A stretch of DNA of 5,214 nt from an uncultured Alphaproteobacteria bacterium (GTDB taxonomy: Bacteria > Pseudomonadota > Alphaproteobacteria > Micropepsales > Micropepsaceae): positions 1-5,214 of the forward strand of contig CALDFO010000517.1 in NCBI GenBank assembly GCA_937942205.1. The letters run 5' to 3'. Below the pieces are notes generated by a model. The model was given only the letters and a program-made list of their open reading frames with translations. It was not told the DNA's origin and ran no database searches. The translations under genes and the position numbers were made by a program. Below are positions 1-5,214 of the stretch, piece after piece. Position 1 is the stretch's first letter. Each line of letters starts with the position of its first letter.

Positions 1-10
1 GGTGCCCGTA

Positions 11-41
11 GCTGGCCAGCGCGTAGCGCGGTTAAGCCAGC
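11..41. repeat. Nested inverted repeats downstream of the rcnB-like gene
   Basis: GCTGGC at 11-16 pairs with GCCAGC at 36-41, and inside it CGCG (20-23) pairs with CGCG (27-30) across a TAG loop. The structure sits 20 bases past the stop codon of the rcnB-like gene, so it could end or protect that transcript. There is no T-tract on either side, so an intrinsic terminator is not shown. The first 60 bases of the window contain nothing else I can support. Confidence 0.3.
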
Positions 42-60
42 GAAGGGCGGAGGGGTTCTC

Positions 61-384
61 TTAACGTCCCGCCAAGATCACCGAGGCGATCAGGCCGGTC
101 GCCACCGCGGCCAGGACATAATTGTTGTCCACCCGGCGCCATTCATAGCCGCGCGGCGGGCGCTGCAGCTTGTAGCGGCGGTAATCGACGCGGTGACCGC
201 GATTCCAGTCGGCGCGCTCGATGCGGCCGCCCTTCTTCCAGCGCGGGCCGTGATCGTTGTGGCCGCGCATCGTCATGGCGCCGCGCCGGTCGTCATGGCG
301 GTTATTCCAACCCTGGGCGAACGCCTCGCTCATCGGGGCCACGAGCATCAGGGCGGCGGCGGCCGTGGTCAGGAATTTCTTCAT
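61..384 (-). CDS. RcnB-like small periplasmic protein
   Basis: A 107-residue exported protein. Residues 1-23 form a signal peptide: Lys-Lys at positions 2-3, an Ala/Leu-rich core, and a likely signal peptidase I cut after A-F-A (21-23). The mature part is very basic, rich in Arg, His and Asp. It carries the pattern of the RcnB family: W-N-R-G-H near 60-64, a Y-R-R-Y segment near 68-71, P-P-R-G-Y-E-W-R-R-V (76-85), then a hydrophobic tail (89-104) with T-G-L-I. RcnB of E. coli is a periplasmic protein in nickel and cobalt homeostasis, but most alphaproteobacterial relatives have no tested role, so a metal function is only inferred. The ATG at 384 is supported by AAAGGA seven bases upstream (392-397). 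The gene lies 142 bases downstream of bdhA on the same strand, but has its own promoter candidate and probably is not in an operon with it. Confidence 0.8.
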   Translation of the reverse strand: MKKFLTTAAAALMLVAPMSEAFAQGWNNRHDDRRGAMTMRGHNDHGPRWKKGGRIERADWNRGHRVDYRRYKLQRPPRGYEWRRVDNNYVLAAVATGLIASVILAGR

Positions 385-401
385 GGGACGGTCCTTTCAA
401 T

Positions 402-463
402 GTTCCGTATCGTTACGGTCGGAACCTTAGGACGTTCCCCATGAACCGGAACTGAATGGTTCC
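402..463. repeat. Cluster of GGAAC/GTTCC words with inverted repeats
   Basis: Five copies of GGAAC or its complement lie within 62 bases: 402-406, 421-425, 434-438, 448-452 and 459-463. Two adjacent pairs form hairpin-type inverted repeats, 402-406 with 421-425 and 448-452 with 459-463. A further perfect inverted repeat, CCGTA/TACGG (405-409 and 414-418), overlaps the predicted -10 and start region of the rcnB-like gene, where an operator would be expected. No binding protein can be named. Confidence 0.4.
414..438 (-). promoter_or_regulatory. EcfG-like (general stress response) promoter of the rcnB-like gene
   Basis: Reading the minus strand, GGAAC (434-438) is followed by exactly 16 bases and then CGTA (414-417). 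The alphaproteobacterial EcfG sigma consensus is GGAAC, 16-17 bases, then CGTT, so the -35 is perfect and the -10 matches 3 of 4. The predicted transcript start falls about 20 bases before the ATG at 384, leaving just room for the AAAGGA ribosome binding site. Other GGAAC/GTTCC words nearby make a chance hit possible. Confidence 0.45.
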
Positions 464-483
464 CGCAGGTTTCCGACAGGCTT

Positions 484-526
484 GTCGCAAACTGTCCCGG
501 CTTGTCCCGCCGATTCGGTTTGCGAT
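484..526 (-). terminator. Strong inverted repeat directly after the bdhA stop codon
   Basis: TCGCAAAC (485-492) and GTTTGCGA (518-525) are perfect complements. Flanking G-T wobbles and one more pair extend the stem to about 11 pairs (484-494 with 516-526). A second small stem, CGGC/GCCG (498-501 with 509-512), sits in the loop. It starts at the base after the bdhA TGA in transcript direction, as expected for a 3'-end structure. There is no clear T-tract, so it may be Rho-assisted or only stabilise the mRNA end. Confidence 0.45.
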
Positions 527-1324
527 TCAGGCCGCCGTCCAGCCGCCGTCGATGGAGATGATGCTGCCGGTGATGGAGCGCGCCATGTCGCCCGCCAGAT
601 ACACCGCCAGCGCCGCCACTTCCTCCACCGTCACGAACTGCTTGGTGGGCTGGGCGTGCAGCAGCACGTCGTTGATCACCTGTTCGCGGGTCAGGCCGCG
701 CGCCGCCATGGTGTCGGGGATCTGCTTTTCCACCAGCGGCGTCCAGACATAGCCGGGACAGATGGCGTTGGCGGTGATTCCGAAGGTGGCGGTTTCCAGC
801 GCCACCGTCTTGGTGAAACCGGCAATGCCGTGCTTGGCCGCGACATAGGCCGACTTGAAGGGCGAGGCGATCAGGGCATGGGCCGAGGCGGTGTTGATGA
901 TGCGGCCCCATTTGCGGGCCTTCATGCCCGGAAGGGCGGCGCGGGTGGTATGGAAGGCCGACGACAGGTTGATGGCGACGATCTGGTCCCATTTCTCCGG
1001 CGGGAATTCCTCCACCGGCGAGACGAACTGGATACCGGCATTGTTGACCAGGATGTCCACGCTGCCCAGGGCGGCGATGGCCTCGGTCACCATCGCCTCG
1101 GTCTGATCGCCCTTGCTCATGTCGGCGCCGCTGTAGATCGCCCGGACGCCGAATTCGCTTTCGAGGCTGCCGCGTTCCTTTTCGATGGCGGCGGCATCGC
1201 CGAAACCGTTGATCACGATATCGGCGCCCTGTGCCGCCAGGGCGCGGGCGATGGCCAGCCCGATGCCCGAGGTGGAGCCGGTGACGAGGGCGGTCTTGCC
1301 TTTGAACGGCGAAGCGAGCGGCAT
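527..1324 (-). CDS. bdhA: 3-hydroxybutyrate dehydrogenase (short-chain dehydrogenase family)
   Basis: A cytoplasmic NAD-dependent enzyme that interconverts (R)-3-hydroxybutyrate and acetoacetate, usually in use of stored poly-3-hydroxybutyrate or ketone bodies. The 265 residues match the family length. The Rossmann signature T-G-S-T-S-G-I-G is at 15-22 and N-N-A-G at 94-97. The catalytic tetrad is complete: Asn119, Ser147, Tyr160 and Lys164. The substrate-carboxylate residues typical of the Pseudomonas enzyme are also present as Gln99, His149 and Lys157, all shifted by five from that numbering. This separates it from generic short-chain dehydrogenases. The C-terminal S-I-D-G-G-W is the usual family end. 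The ATG at 1324 is backed by GGAG about six bases upstream (1332-1335 on the opposite strand). The gene diverges from rlmJ over a 78-base gap. No other storage-polymer gene is in the window. Confidence 0.93.
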   Translation of the reverse strand: MPLASPFKGKTALVTGSTSGIGLAIARALAAQGADIVINGFGDAAAIEKERGSLESEFGVRAIYSGADMSKGDQTEAMVTEAIAALGSVDILVNNAGIQFVSPVEEFPPEKWDQIVAINLSSAFHTTRAALPGMKARKWGRIINTASAHALIASPFKSAYVAAKHGIAGFTKTVALETATFGITANAICPGYVWTPLVEKQIPDTMAARGLTREQVINDVLLHAQPTKQFVTVEEVAALAVYLAGDMARSITGSIISIDGGWTAA

Positions 1325-1402
1325 GGGGGTCTCCGGGGTTATTGCGCCGCCAGCATGGCACAGCCCTTAAAACGACCGCAAATCAGGCTATGGTCCGGCC
1401 GC
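1325..1402. promoter_or_regulatory. Divergent intergenic region between bdhA and rlmJ
   Basis: These 78 bases must hold the start signals of both genes, which are transcribed away from each other. On the bdhA side GGAG gives a clear ribosome binding site. On the rlmJ side I see no convincing Shine-Dalgarno sequence. A TTGCGG word on the minus strand could be a bdhA -35, but the matching -10 is poor. No palindromic operator stands out. Confidence 0.4.
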
Positions 1403-2230
1403 ATGAACTATCGCCACGGCTATCACGCCGGAAATTTCGCCGACGTCGTCAAGCATATCGCGCTGGTGCGGATACTCCTGCACCTGCGCCGCAAGGATGC
1501 CCCCTTCGCGGTGGTGGACAGCCATGCCGGCCGAGGCCTGTACGACCTGGCGGGCGAACAGGCGGGCAAGACCGGCGAGGCGAAAGGCGGCATCGCCCGG
1601 CTGATGGACATGGCGGGCGATCTGCCGGAATCGCTGGCCGCCTATCTGGCGCTGGTGAAGGGCAGCGGCGGCTATCCCGGCTCGCCCCTGATCGCGGCGA
1701 AGCTGCTGCGGCCACAGGATCGTCTGACCGCCATCGAGAAGCATCCGGAGGAGGCGGCGCTGTTGAAACAGGCACTGGCCCCCTTCCGCAACGCCACCGT
1801 CGAACAGGCCGACGGCTACGCCCGGGCGGCGAAGCTGCTGCCGCCACCGGCGCGCCGGGGGCTGGTGCTGATGGACCCGCCCTTCGAGGCGGCAGAGGAG
1901 TTCGCCGCGCTGGCCCAGGCGGCGCGGACGGCGCACCGCAAGTTCGCCACCGGCCTCTATCTGCTCTGGTATCCCGTGAAATCCGCCGGTGATGCCGACC
2001 GTTTCCTGGGTGAGGTGATCGGCGGGGGCGTGGACAAGGCGCTGCGGCTGGACATCGCCATCGCGCCCGGCCCAGGCGAGGGCAAGCTGGCCCGGGCCGG
2101 GCTGCTGGTGCTGAACCCGCCCTATGGCTTTGCCGACGAGATGCGGGCCGTGGCGGCCCTGCTGGCCCCGCGCCTGGGCCGGGACGGGCCCGCCGACATC
2201 CGGCTGGACTGGCTGGCGGGCGCCGAATAG
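1403..2230 (+). CDS. rlmJ: 23S rRNA (adenine(2030)-N6)-methyltransferase
   Basis: A cytoplasmic S-adenosylmethionine-dependent enzyme that N6-methylates A2030 (E. coli numbering) of 23S rRNA, a late ribosome maturation mark. The 275 residues fit the family. The N-terminus Y-R-H-G-Y-H-A-G-N-F-A-D-V-V-K-H (3-18) is the RlmJ hallmark. V-D-S-H-A-G-R-G (38-45) is the cofactor-binding region, with the family's Y-P-G-S-P at 91-95. The catalytic D-P-P-F is at 158-161, with Phe where E. coli has Tyr, a normal variant of the N6-adenine methyltransferase motif. L-L-W-Y-P follows at 187-191. The start is fixed by the conserved N-terminus: the reading frame stays open far upstream, but that part is antisense to bdhA and unrelated to RlmJ. 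No good ribosome binding site precedes the ATG. Confidence 0.93.
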   Translation: MNYRHGYHAGNFADVVKHIALVRILLHLRRKDAPFAVVDSHAGRGLYDLAGEQAGKTGEAKGGIARLMDMAGDLPESLAAYLALVKGSGGYPGSPLIAAKLLRPQDRLTAIEKHPEEAALLKQALAPFRNATVEQADGYARAAKLLPPPARRGLVLMDPPFEAAEEFAALAQAARTAHRKFATGLYLLWYPVKSAGDADRFLGEVIGGGVDKALRLDIAIAPGPGEGKLARAGLLVLNPPYGFADEMRAVAALLAPRLGRDGPADIRLDWLAGAE

Positions 2231-2241
2231 GCCCGCAAAAA

Positions 2242-2266
2242 CAAGGCGCTGAAACGGCTTGCCTTG
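2242..2266 (+). terminator. Hairpin between rlmJ and tRNA-Ser
   Basis: CAAGGC (2242-2247) pairs with GCCTTG (2261-2266) around a 13-base loop, 11 bases after the rlmJ stop codon. A pyrimidine-rich run (CTTCTTTA) follows some ten bases later but is not a proper T-tract. It may end rlmJ transcription weakly. Its right arm overlaps the possible -35 of the tRNA promoter. Confidence 0.3.
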
Positions 2267-2287
2267 ACCGCGCCGCTTCTTTATCAC
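2259..2287 (+). promoter_or_regulatory. Possible promoter of tRNA-Ser
   Basis: TTGCCT (2259-2264), 17 bases, then TATCAC (2282-2287) is a plausible sigma-70-type promoter placed right before the mature tRNA 5' end at 2295. An overlapping TTGACC at 2264-2269 is the better -35 word but has no -10 at normal distance. The call is weak; the tRNA could also be read through from rlmJ. Confidence 0.25.
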
Positions 2288-2294
2288 CGCCGGC

Positions 2295-2382
2295 GGACAG
2301 GTGGTCGAGGTCGATGGCACCGCACTCGAAATGCGGCGAACCTGCAAGGGTTCCGTGGGTTCGAATCCCACCCTGTCCGCCA
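2295..2382 (+). tRNA. tRNA-Ser (anticodon CGA)
   Basis: A complete 88-base class II tRNA. The acceptor stem GGACAGG (2295-2301) pairs with CCTGTCC (2372-2378), followed by discriminator G (2379), as expected for serine, and an encoded CCA (2380-2382). The anticodon stem CCGCA/TGCGG (2320-2324 and 2332-2336) closes the loop CTCGAAA, with anticodon CGA at 2327-2329 reading UCG. The long variable arm typical of tRNA-Ser has stem GAACC/GGTTC (2338-2342 and 2349-2353). The T arm is GTGGG, TTCGAAT, CCCAC (2355-2371). The gene appears intact. It stands between core genes and a compositionally different operon, and tRNA-Ser genes are common integration targets. Confidence 0.96.
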
Positions 2383-2733
2383 CTTGCCCTCGCGAAAGCG
2401 TTCTCCCGATCCGGCTGCGGCTGGATTTTCTCGTTGCTTTCGAGGGTTATACGGGAGGGGCTGAGCACCGGCGCCGGCGCCACGAGGCCCGGAAGCGGTC
2501 TCTCAGGCTCGATATTCTCTGGACCTGTTGCCTGCGCGGATCTGGTGAAGTTTTCCAAGACCCTGAAAATGCAGATTTTTTTTCATGCCCGGCTGAACAC
2601 TTCGATTTCAGGGGCATCTACCGGATGGAACACAAATCGAACATGTGACTGCCCAAAGCCGATAGACGCGGCCGCAACTCAACTATAGGCTTCTCCCGAT
2701 CTAGCAGGCAACTGGACGGAACGGGCCAACCGT
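2383..2733. other. 351-base region without a gene between tRNA-Ser and the AAA+ operon
   Basis: Apart from the tRNA terminator hairpin, I find no gene here. Open frames that cross the tRNA into this stretch are tRNA translations, not proteins. It contains an A/T-rich patch with eight or more consecutive T near 2574-2582 and a TATAGG word at 2684-2689 that could be a -10 for the downstream operon, though no convincing -35 pairs with it. A/T content is higher than in the left half, so the change in composition begins within this stretch. No second copy of the tRNA 3' end is visible in the window, so an attachment-site pair cannot be shown. Confidence 0.45.
2409..2430 (+). terminator. Terminator-like hairpin after tRNA-Ser
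   Basis: The arm ATCCGGC (2409-2415) pairs with GCTGGAT (2420-2426), with one G-T wobble, around a four-base TGCG loop. It is followed directly by TTTCTCGTT. Its position 27 bases after the tRNA 3' end fits a rho-independent terminator, though the T run is short. A longer imperfect repeat, with arms at 2387-2399 and 2436-2446 (the right arm complements the left apart from a CG insertion), encloses it. Confidence 0.5.
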
Positions 2734-4491
2734 ATGGCAGCACAGGATAATCAGAATTTCGAGGGCCAGTTCTTCACTTGGTTGAAGACCTTCCTGAAGG
2801 ACAGAGGGCTACAATTCTCCAGGTGTGGTTTCAAGACCGGAGATGGGCTTGGCGAACGCCATGAATTTGATCTCGCTGCTGGGTATTGGAAAGAGCCGAA
2901 CTATTCCGCGAACAAGCCCCCGCGCTGGATCTATCGTATAGTTCCAGAACCCGTCGGGCTTCGCGCTGAAAACCCCGCTGGCGGTCCCTTCAACCTTGGT
3001 GCGATCAACACGGCGCAGGAGGACAAGGCGGGCGTAGTATTCCGTCTTGTGCCGCTGATTCAGCAGGGGCCGGGTGACTTTGTCCAAGACAAAGACTTTG
3101 AGGTTCACGCGCTATTCGTTTTTCACGGTGCAACCCCACAAGGGTCATCTGCCGAACCGTTCAATTTCGATCCCGCCACGGGAACGATGCGCTTCAAGGG
3201 GACCTCTCTGGAGTACATCGGCTGCGGACTGCTCGGTTTGATGCCCCGCAACACTGAGTTGAAGATCATAGAAAGCGGTATGGAGCGCACGATCACTTAT
3301 GGAGATGTGATCGACGCACTCGCAGCGGACATCAAGTGCGCGCCGGCAGGAAATCCAGCTTCTCCAATTCCGGTCTACGATCTCACAGCGCAAGCCGAAC
3401 TTGATAGACTCAAGAAAATGGTCGCGGACGCTTGGGCGGCCGCCGGGCCTGTGACGCCGAAGAATGTTGCAGTCGCTGCAGTTGCGGGCGACGAAAATGG
3501 CGATGACGACGAAATTATCCCACCCGCGTCGCTCGAGATCCCGGAGAACACGGACCTTCTTGGGATCGATCCCGCTGTATATCGCCAAATCAATGCGGCG
3601 CTGAAATCGGGCAAGCAGCACATCATGCTGTATGGTCCACCTGGAACCGGGAAGACAACTCTCGCGCGCTGGATTGCAGCAACCCTCACTGGCGGGAAGT
3701 GGACCCTTGTGACAGGTTCGTCAGACTGGAGTTCGCAAGACATCATCGGGGGGTACCAACCAGTAGGCGCTGGCGCCGTTGCCTTCATTCCTGGCGTATT
3801 GCTTCGTCGCTTTGATCGTCCGCTGATCATCGACGAACTTAATCGTTGCGACATCGATAAGGTGATCGGTCCGCTCTTTACTGTCTTGAGTGGCCAGCAG
3901 ACCACTTTGCCCTACCGGCTGAACATCGAGGATAAGGATAGCCCGCAATATGTGATCCTGCCAGAAAGCAAGCCCTCGGCAGAGACATACGAGTTCGCGC
4001 CAGGCCCGCACTGGCGGCTGATTGCTACCATCAATTCCATCGACAAGGCCGCTCTGTATCAAATGTCCTATGCCCTCAGCCGCCGATTTGGCTGGGTCTA
4101 TGTCGACGTGCCGCGCGACACGGCTGGTTTCATTGAGTCTTTTATCAGAAAGTCTGATCCAACTTGGGCTGGGCCTGCTGCGGGCGCACCTTGTCCGCTT
4201 GGTGCTTTCTGGGCGGCCATCAACAAGGTTCGTGTCCTTGGACCCGCCCCGATCATTGATGCAATCAAGGCCGTCCAGGCGATGGATGATGGCGCAGACT
4301 TCTTCGCTGTCCCTACGCCCTCAATGCGAGAGGCTTTGCTCGATGCGGTGGACATGGTGTTGCTGCCGATGCTTGACGGGATTGTGGTCCAGGATGCCGA
4401 CTTCCTTGCGCAAGCGGCCGTAGACGCCTTCGGCCTTGATGCGGACTCCAGTGATCGGATCAAGCGGCGGATGGAGTCGGTTGCGGTCTGA
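2734..4491 (+). CDS. McrB-like AAA+ ATPase with unrecognised N-terminal domain
   Basis: A 585-residue protein, probably the motor of a McrBC-like restriction system. The C-terminal half is a clear McrB/MoxR-type AAA+ module: Walker A G-P-P-G-T-G-K-T (301-308), an S-S-Q-D-I-I-G-G-Y-Q-P loop (333-343) like the McrB/AAA_5 insert, Walker B L-I-I-D-E-L-N-R (364-371), sensor-1 L-I-A-T-I-N-S-I-D (429-437), and A-L-S-R-R-F (447-452), where McrB has its A-L-R-R-R-F arginine motif. GTP or ATP preference cannot be read from this. Residues 1 to about 200 match no McrB targeting domain I recognise (not evidently DUF3578 or EVE) and may bind the target. An acidic linker (253-260, D-E-N-G-D-D-D-E) joins the halves. 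The ATG at 2734 is the only candidate after an in-frame TAG at 2686; its ribosome binding site is weak. The stop overlaps the next start. MoxR-type chaperones are the alternative, but the partner gene argues against that. Confidence 0.8.
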   Translation: MAAQDNQNFEGQFFTWLKTFLKDRGLQFSRCGFKTGDGLGERHEFDLAAGYWKEPNYSANKPPRWIYRIVPEPVGLRAENPAGGPFNLGAINTAQEDKAGVVFRLVPLIQQGPGDFVQDKDFEVHALFVFHGATPQGSSAEPFNFDPATGTMRFKGTSLEYIGCGLLGLMPRNTELKIIESGMERTITYGDVIDALAADIKCAPAGNPASPIPVYDLTAQAELDRLKKMVADAWAAAGPVTPKNVAVAAVAGDENGDDDEIIPPASLEIPENTDLLGIDPAVYRQINAALKSGKQHIMLYGPPGTGKTTLARWIAATLTGGKWTLVTGSSDWSSQDIIGGYQPVGAGAVAFIPGVLLRRFDRPLIIDELNRCDIDKVIGPLFTVLSGQQTTLPYRLNIEDKDSPQYVILPESKPSAETYEFAPGPHWRLIATINSIDKAALYQMSYALSRRFGWVYVDVPRDTAGFIESFIRKSDPTWAGPAAGAPCPLGAFWAAINKVRVLGPAPIIDAIKAVQAMDDGADFFAVPTPSMREALLDAVDMVLLPMLDGIVVQDADFLAQAAVDAFGLDADSSDRIKRRMESVAV

Positions 4492-5214
4492 TGGAGGGGA
4501 TCGACCGAGCGATTTCCGACTTTGCAGCAGGAATCTTCCTCCGGCATTTCCGGTCTGGGACGCTTCTCGGTGCTGACCGGCCGTCGCTTGACCTTGCCCG
4601 CGATCTCGAACTCCTTCGCGCGCACTGGGCGATCTCAGCGCCGGTTCGGGAGTTCGTTCAATATCTCCTTGCCCATCGGCACGAAGCGCAGGCGCTGCTG
4701 CAATTCCAGAGACGAACAGATGACGCAGTCGCGCGCGGAAGGATCGATGCCCGGGCTTCGGTTATTGCGCGAAGGGTGTCCGGGCACCCGTCTCTGATTG
4801 TTTCGGAAGAGCCTGTGAGATCGTTCAACACGGGGCCAAACCAAGTCGTCGCTTGGGTTGTGCACATGGCCGCGACTCATGCTGAGCGTCTGTTTGCGAT
4901 GCAGCCCAAGAATTCGGCCTACGCGAGCCTGATTGAGGCGGCGATGGCGGAAATTTCAGCGGTGAAGCGGCTCGACGCTTTGCGAGAACCGCTGAAGCAC
5001 GTGACGGCTGGACGAAGGCCGGGGCCAAACGCCGTAAGGGATGCAGCGCGGTCGCGACGACTGATCTATCGCTATGCGATTGCGGCCTACACGACGTTGA
5101 CGGGGGTCGAAGCTGGCGACGAAGCCGCGCTTTCACGTGTCCTTCGAAGCACGCTCATCGGGCCACTTGAGGAGTGGCGTCGTTTCGAATTGGCCGTTGC
5201 GGCGGGACTCGGGG
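4491..5214 (+). CDS. McrC-like partner protein, 3' end beyond the window
   Basis: An open frame with no stop to the window end: 241 residues visible. Its ATG shares one base with the TGA of the AAA+ gene (TGATG), pointing to translational coupling. Three visible elements, in the order seen in McrC-type proteins, suggest a McrC-like nuclease subunit: R-G-R-I-D-A-R at 82-88, then F-N-T-G-P-N (112-117), comparable to the Asn of the McrC N-R-x-L-K region, then a long helical stretch ending in L-E-E-W-R-R-F-E-L-A-V-A (226-237), comparable to the McrC F-E-x-x-V-A segment that precedes the PD-(D/E)XK nuclease core. That core is not in the window, so catalysis is not shown. No signal peptide or membrane segment is seen. 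In McrBC, McrC activates McrB and cuts DNA. The assignment rests on motif memory and order, and an unrelated helical effector is possible. Confidence 0.6.
   Translation, partial: MEGIDRAISDFAAGIFLRHFRSGTLLGADRPSLDLARDLELLRAHWAISAPVREFVQYLLAHRHEAQALLQFQRRTDDAVARGRIDARASVIARRVSGHPSLIVSEEPVRSFNTGPNQVVAWVVHMAATHAERLFAMQPKNSAYASLIEAAMAEISAVKRLDALREPLKHVTAGRRPGPNAVRDAARSRRLIYRYAIAAYTTLTGVEAGDEAALSRVLRSTLIGPLEEWRRFELAVAAGLG

Noticed and set aside
381..1361. Arg/Pro-rich minus-strand frame over bdhA
   Set aside because: Shadow of bdhA in another frame; composition is typical of out-of-frame high-G+C sequence.
482..1402. Long upstream extension of the rlmJ frame
   Set aside because: It is the antisense of bdhA; the conserved RlmJ N-terminus begins at 1403 and the extension has a low-complexity, Gly/Arg/His-rich composition.
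1388..2558. Two long minus-strand frames across rlmJ and the tRNA
   Set aside because: Antisense to rlmJ. The G-G-I-R-T-H-G-T-L-A-G-S segment is the well-known false protein made by translating a tRNA-Ser gene backwards.
2264..2688. Three plus-strand frames through the tRNA into the gene-free stretch
   Set aside because: They include the tRNA (for example W-V-R-I-P-P from the T arm) and show no protein family features.
4522..4797. 91-residue plus-strand frame
   Set aside because: Lies inside the McrC-like gene in another frame, while the coupled frame starting at 4491 stays open to the window end.
4098..5136. Several minus-strand frames opposite the operon's second half
   Set aside because: Antisense shadows, Ser/Arg/Pro-rich, with no recognisable motif or ribosome binding site.
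2295..5214. CRISPR array, insertion sequence or integrase
   Set aside because: No regularly spaced direct repeats, no terminal inverted repeats flanking a transposase, and no recombinase motifs are visible in the window.

Overview
The window looks like a piece of an alphaproteobacterial chromosome. The reasons are the high G+C coding style of the left half, the small RcnB-like periplasmic protein, a poly-3-hydroxybutyrate-type 3-hydroxybutyrate dehydrogenase, and an EcfG-like GGAAC promoter. The genus cannot be named from the sequence alone.

Left part, positions 1 to about 2290, is ordinary core genome. On the minus strand lie bdhA (527-1324) and then a short rcnB-like gene (61-384). They are separated by 142 bases holding a strong inverted repeat just after bdhA and an EcfG-like promoter in front of the rcnB-like gene. 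Divergent from bdhA, on the plus strand, is rlmJ (1403-2230), a 23S rRNA adenine methyltransferase gene. Next comes a complete tRNA-Ser with anticodon CGA and encoded CCA (2295-2382), followed by a short terminator-like hairpin.

Right part, 2383 to 5214, differs in character. After a 351-base stretch without a gene comes a plus-strand operon with visibly more A/T-ending codons than the left half. The first gene (2734-4491) encodes a 585-residue protein with an unrecognised N-terminal domain and a McrB-like AAA+ motor. The second (4491 to beyond the window end) overlaps the first by one base (TGATG) and runs open to the edge. Its visible 241 residues fit the pre-nuclease part of McrC-like proteins: a GRID motif, then F-N-T-G-P-N, then a helical region ending in a W-R-R-F-E segment.

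The best reading is a McrBC-like, nucleotide-driven restriction or defence system placed next to a tRNA-Ser gene, a classic integration point for genomic islands. The AAA+ protein would recognise the target through its N-terminal domain and supply the motor; the partner would supply the nuclease, whose catalytic domain should lie just beyond position 5214. The motor assignment is seen directly. The McrC-like assignment, the defence role and the island boundary are inferences.
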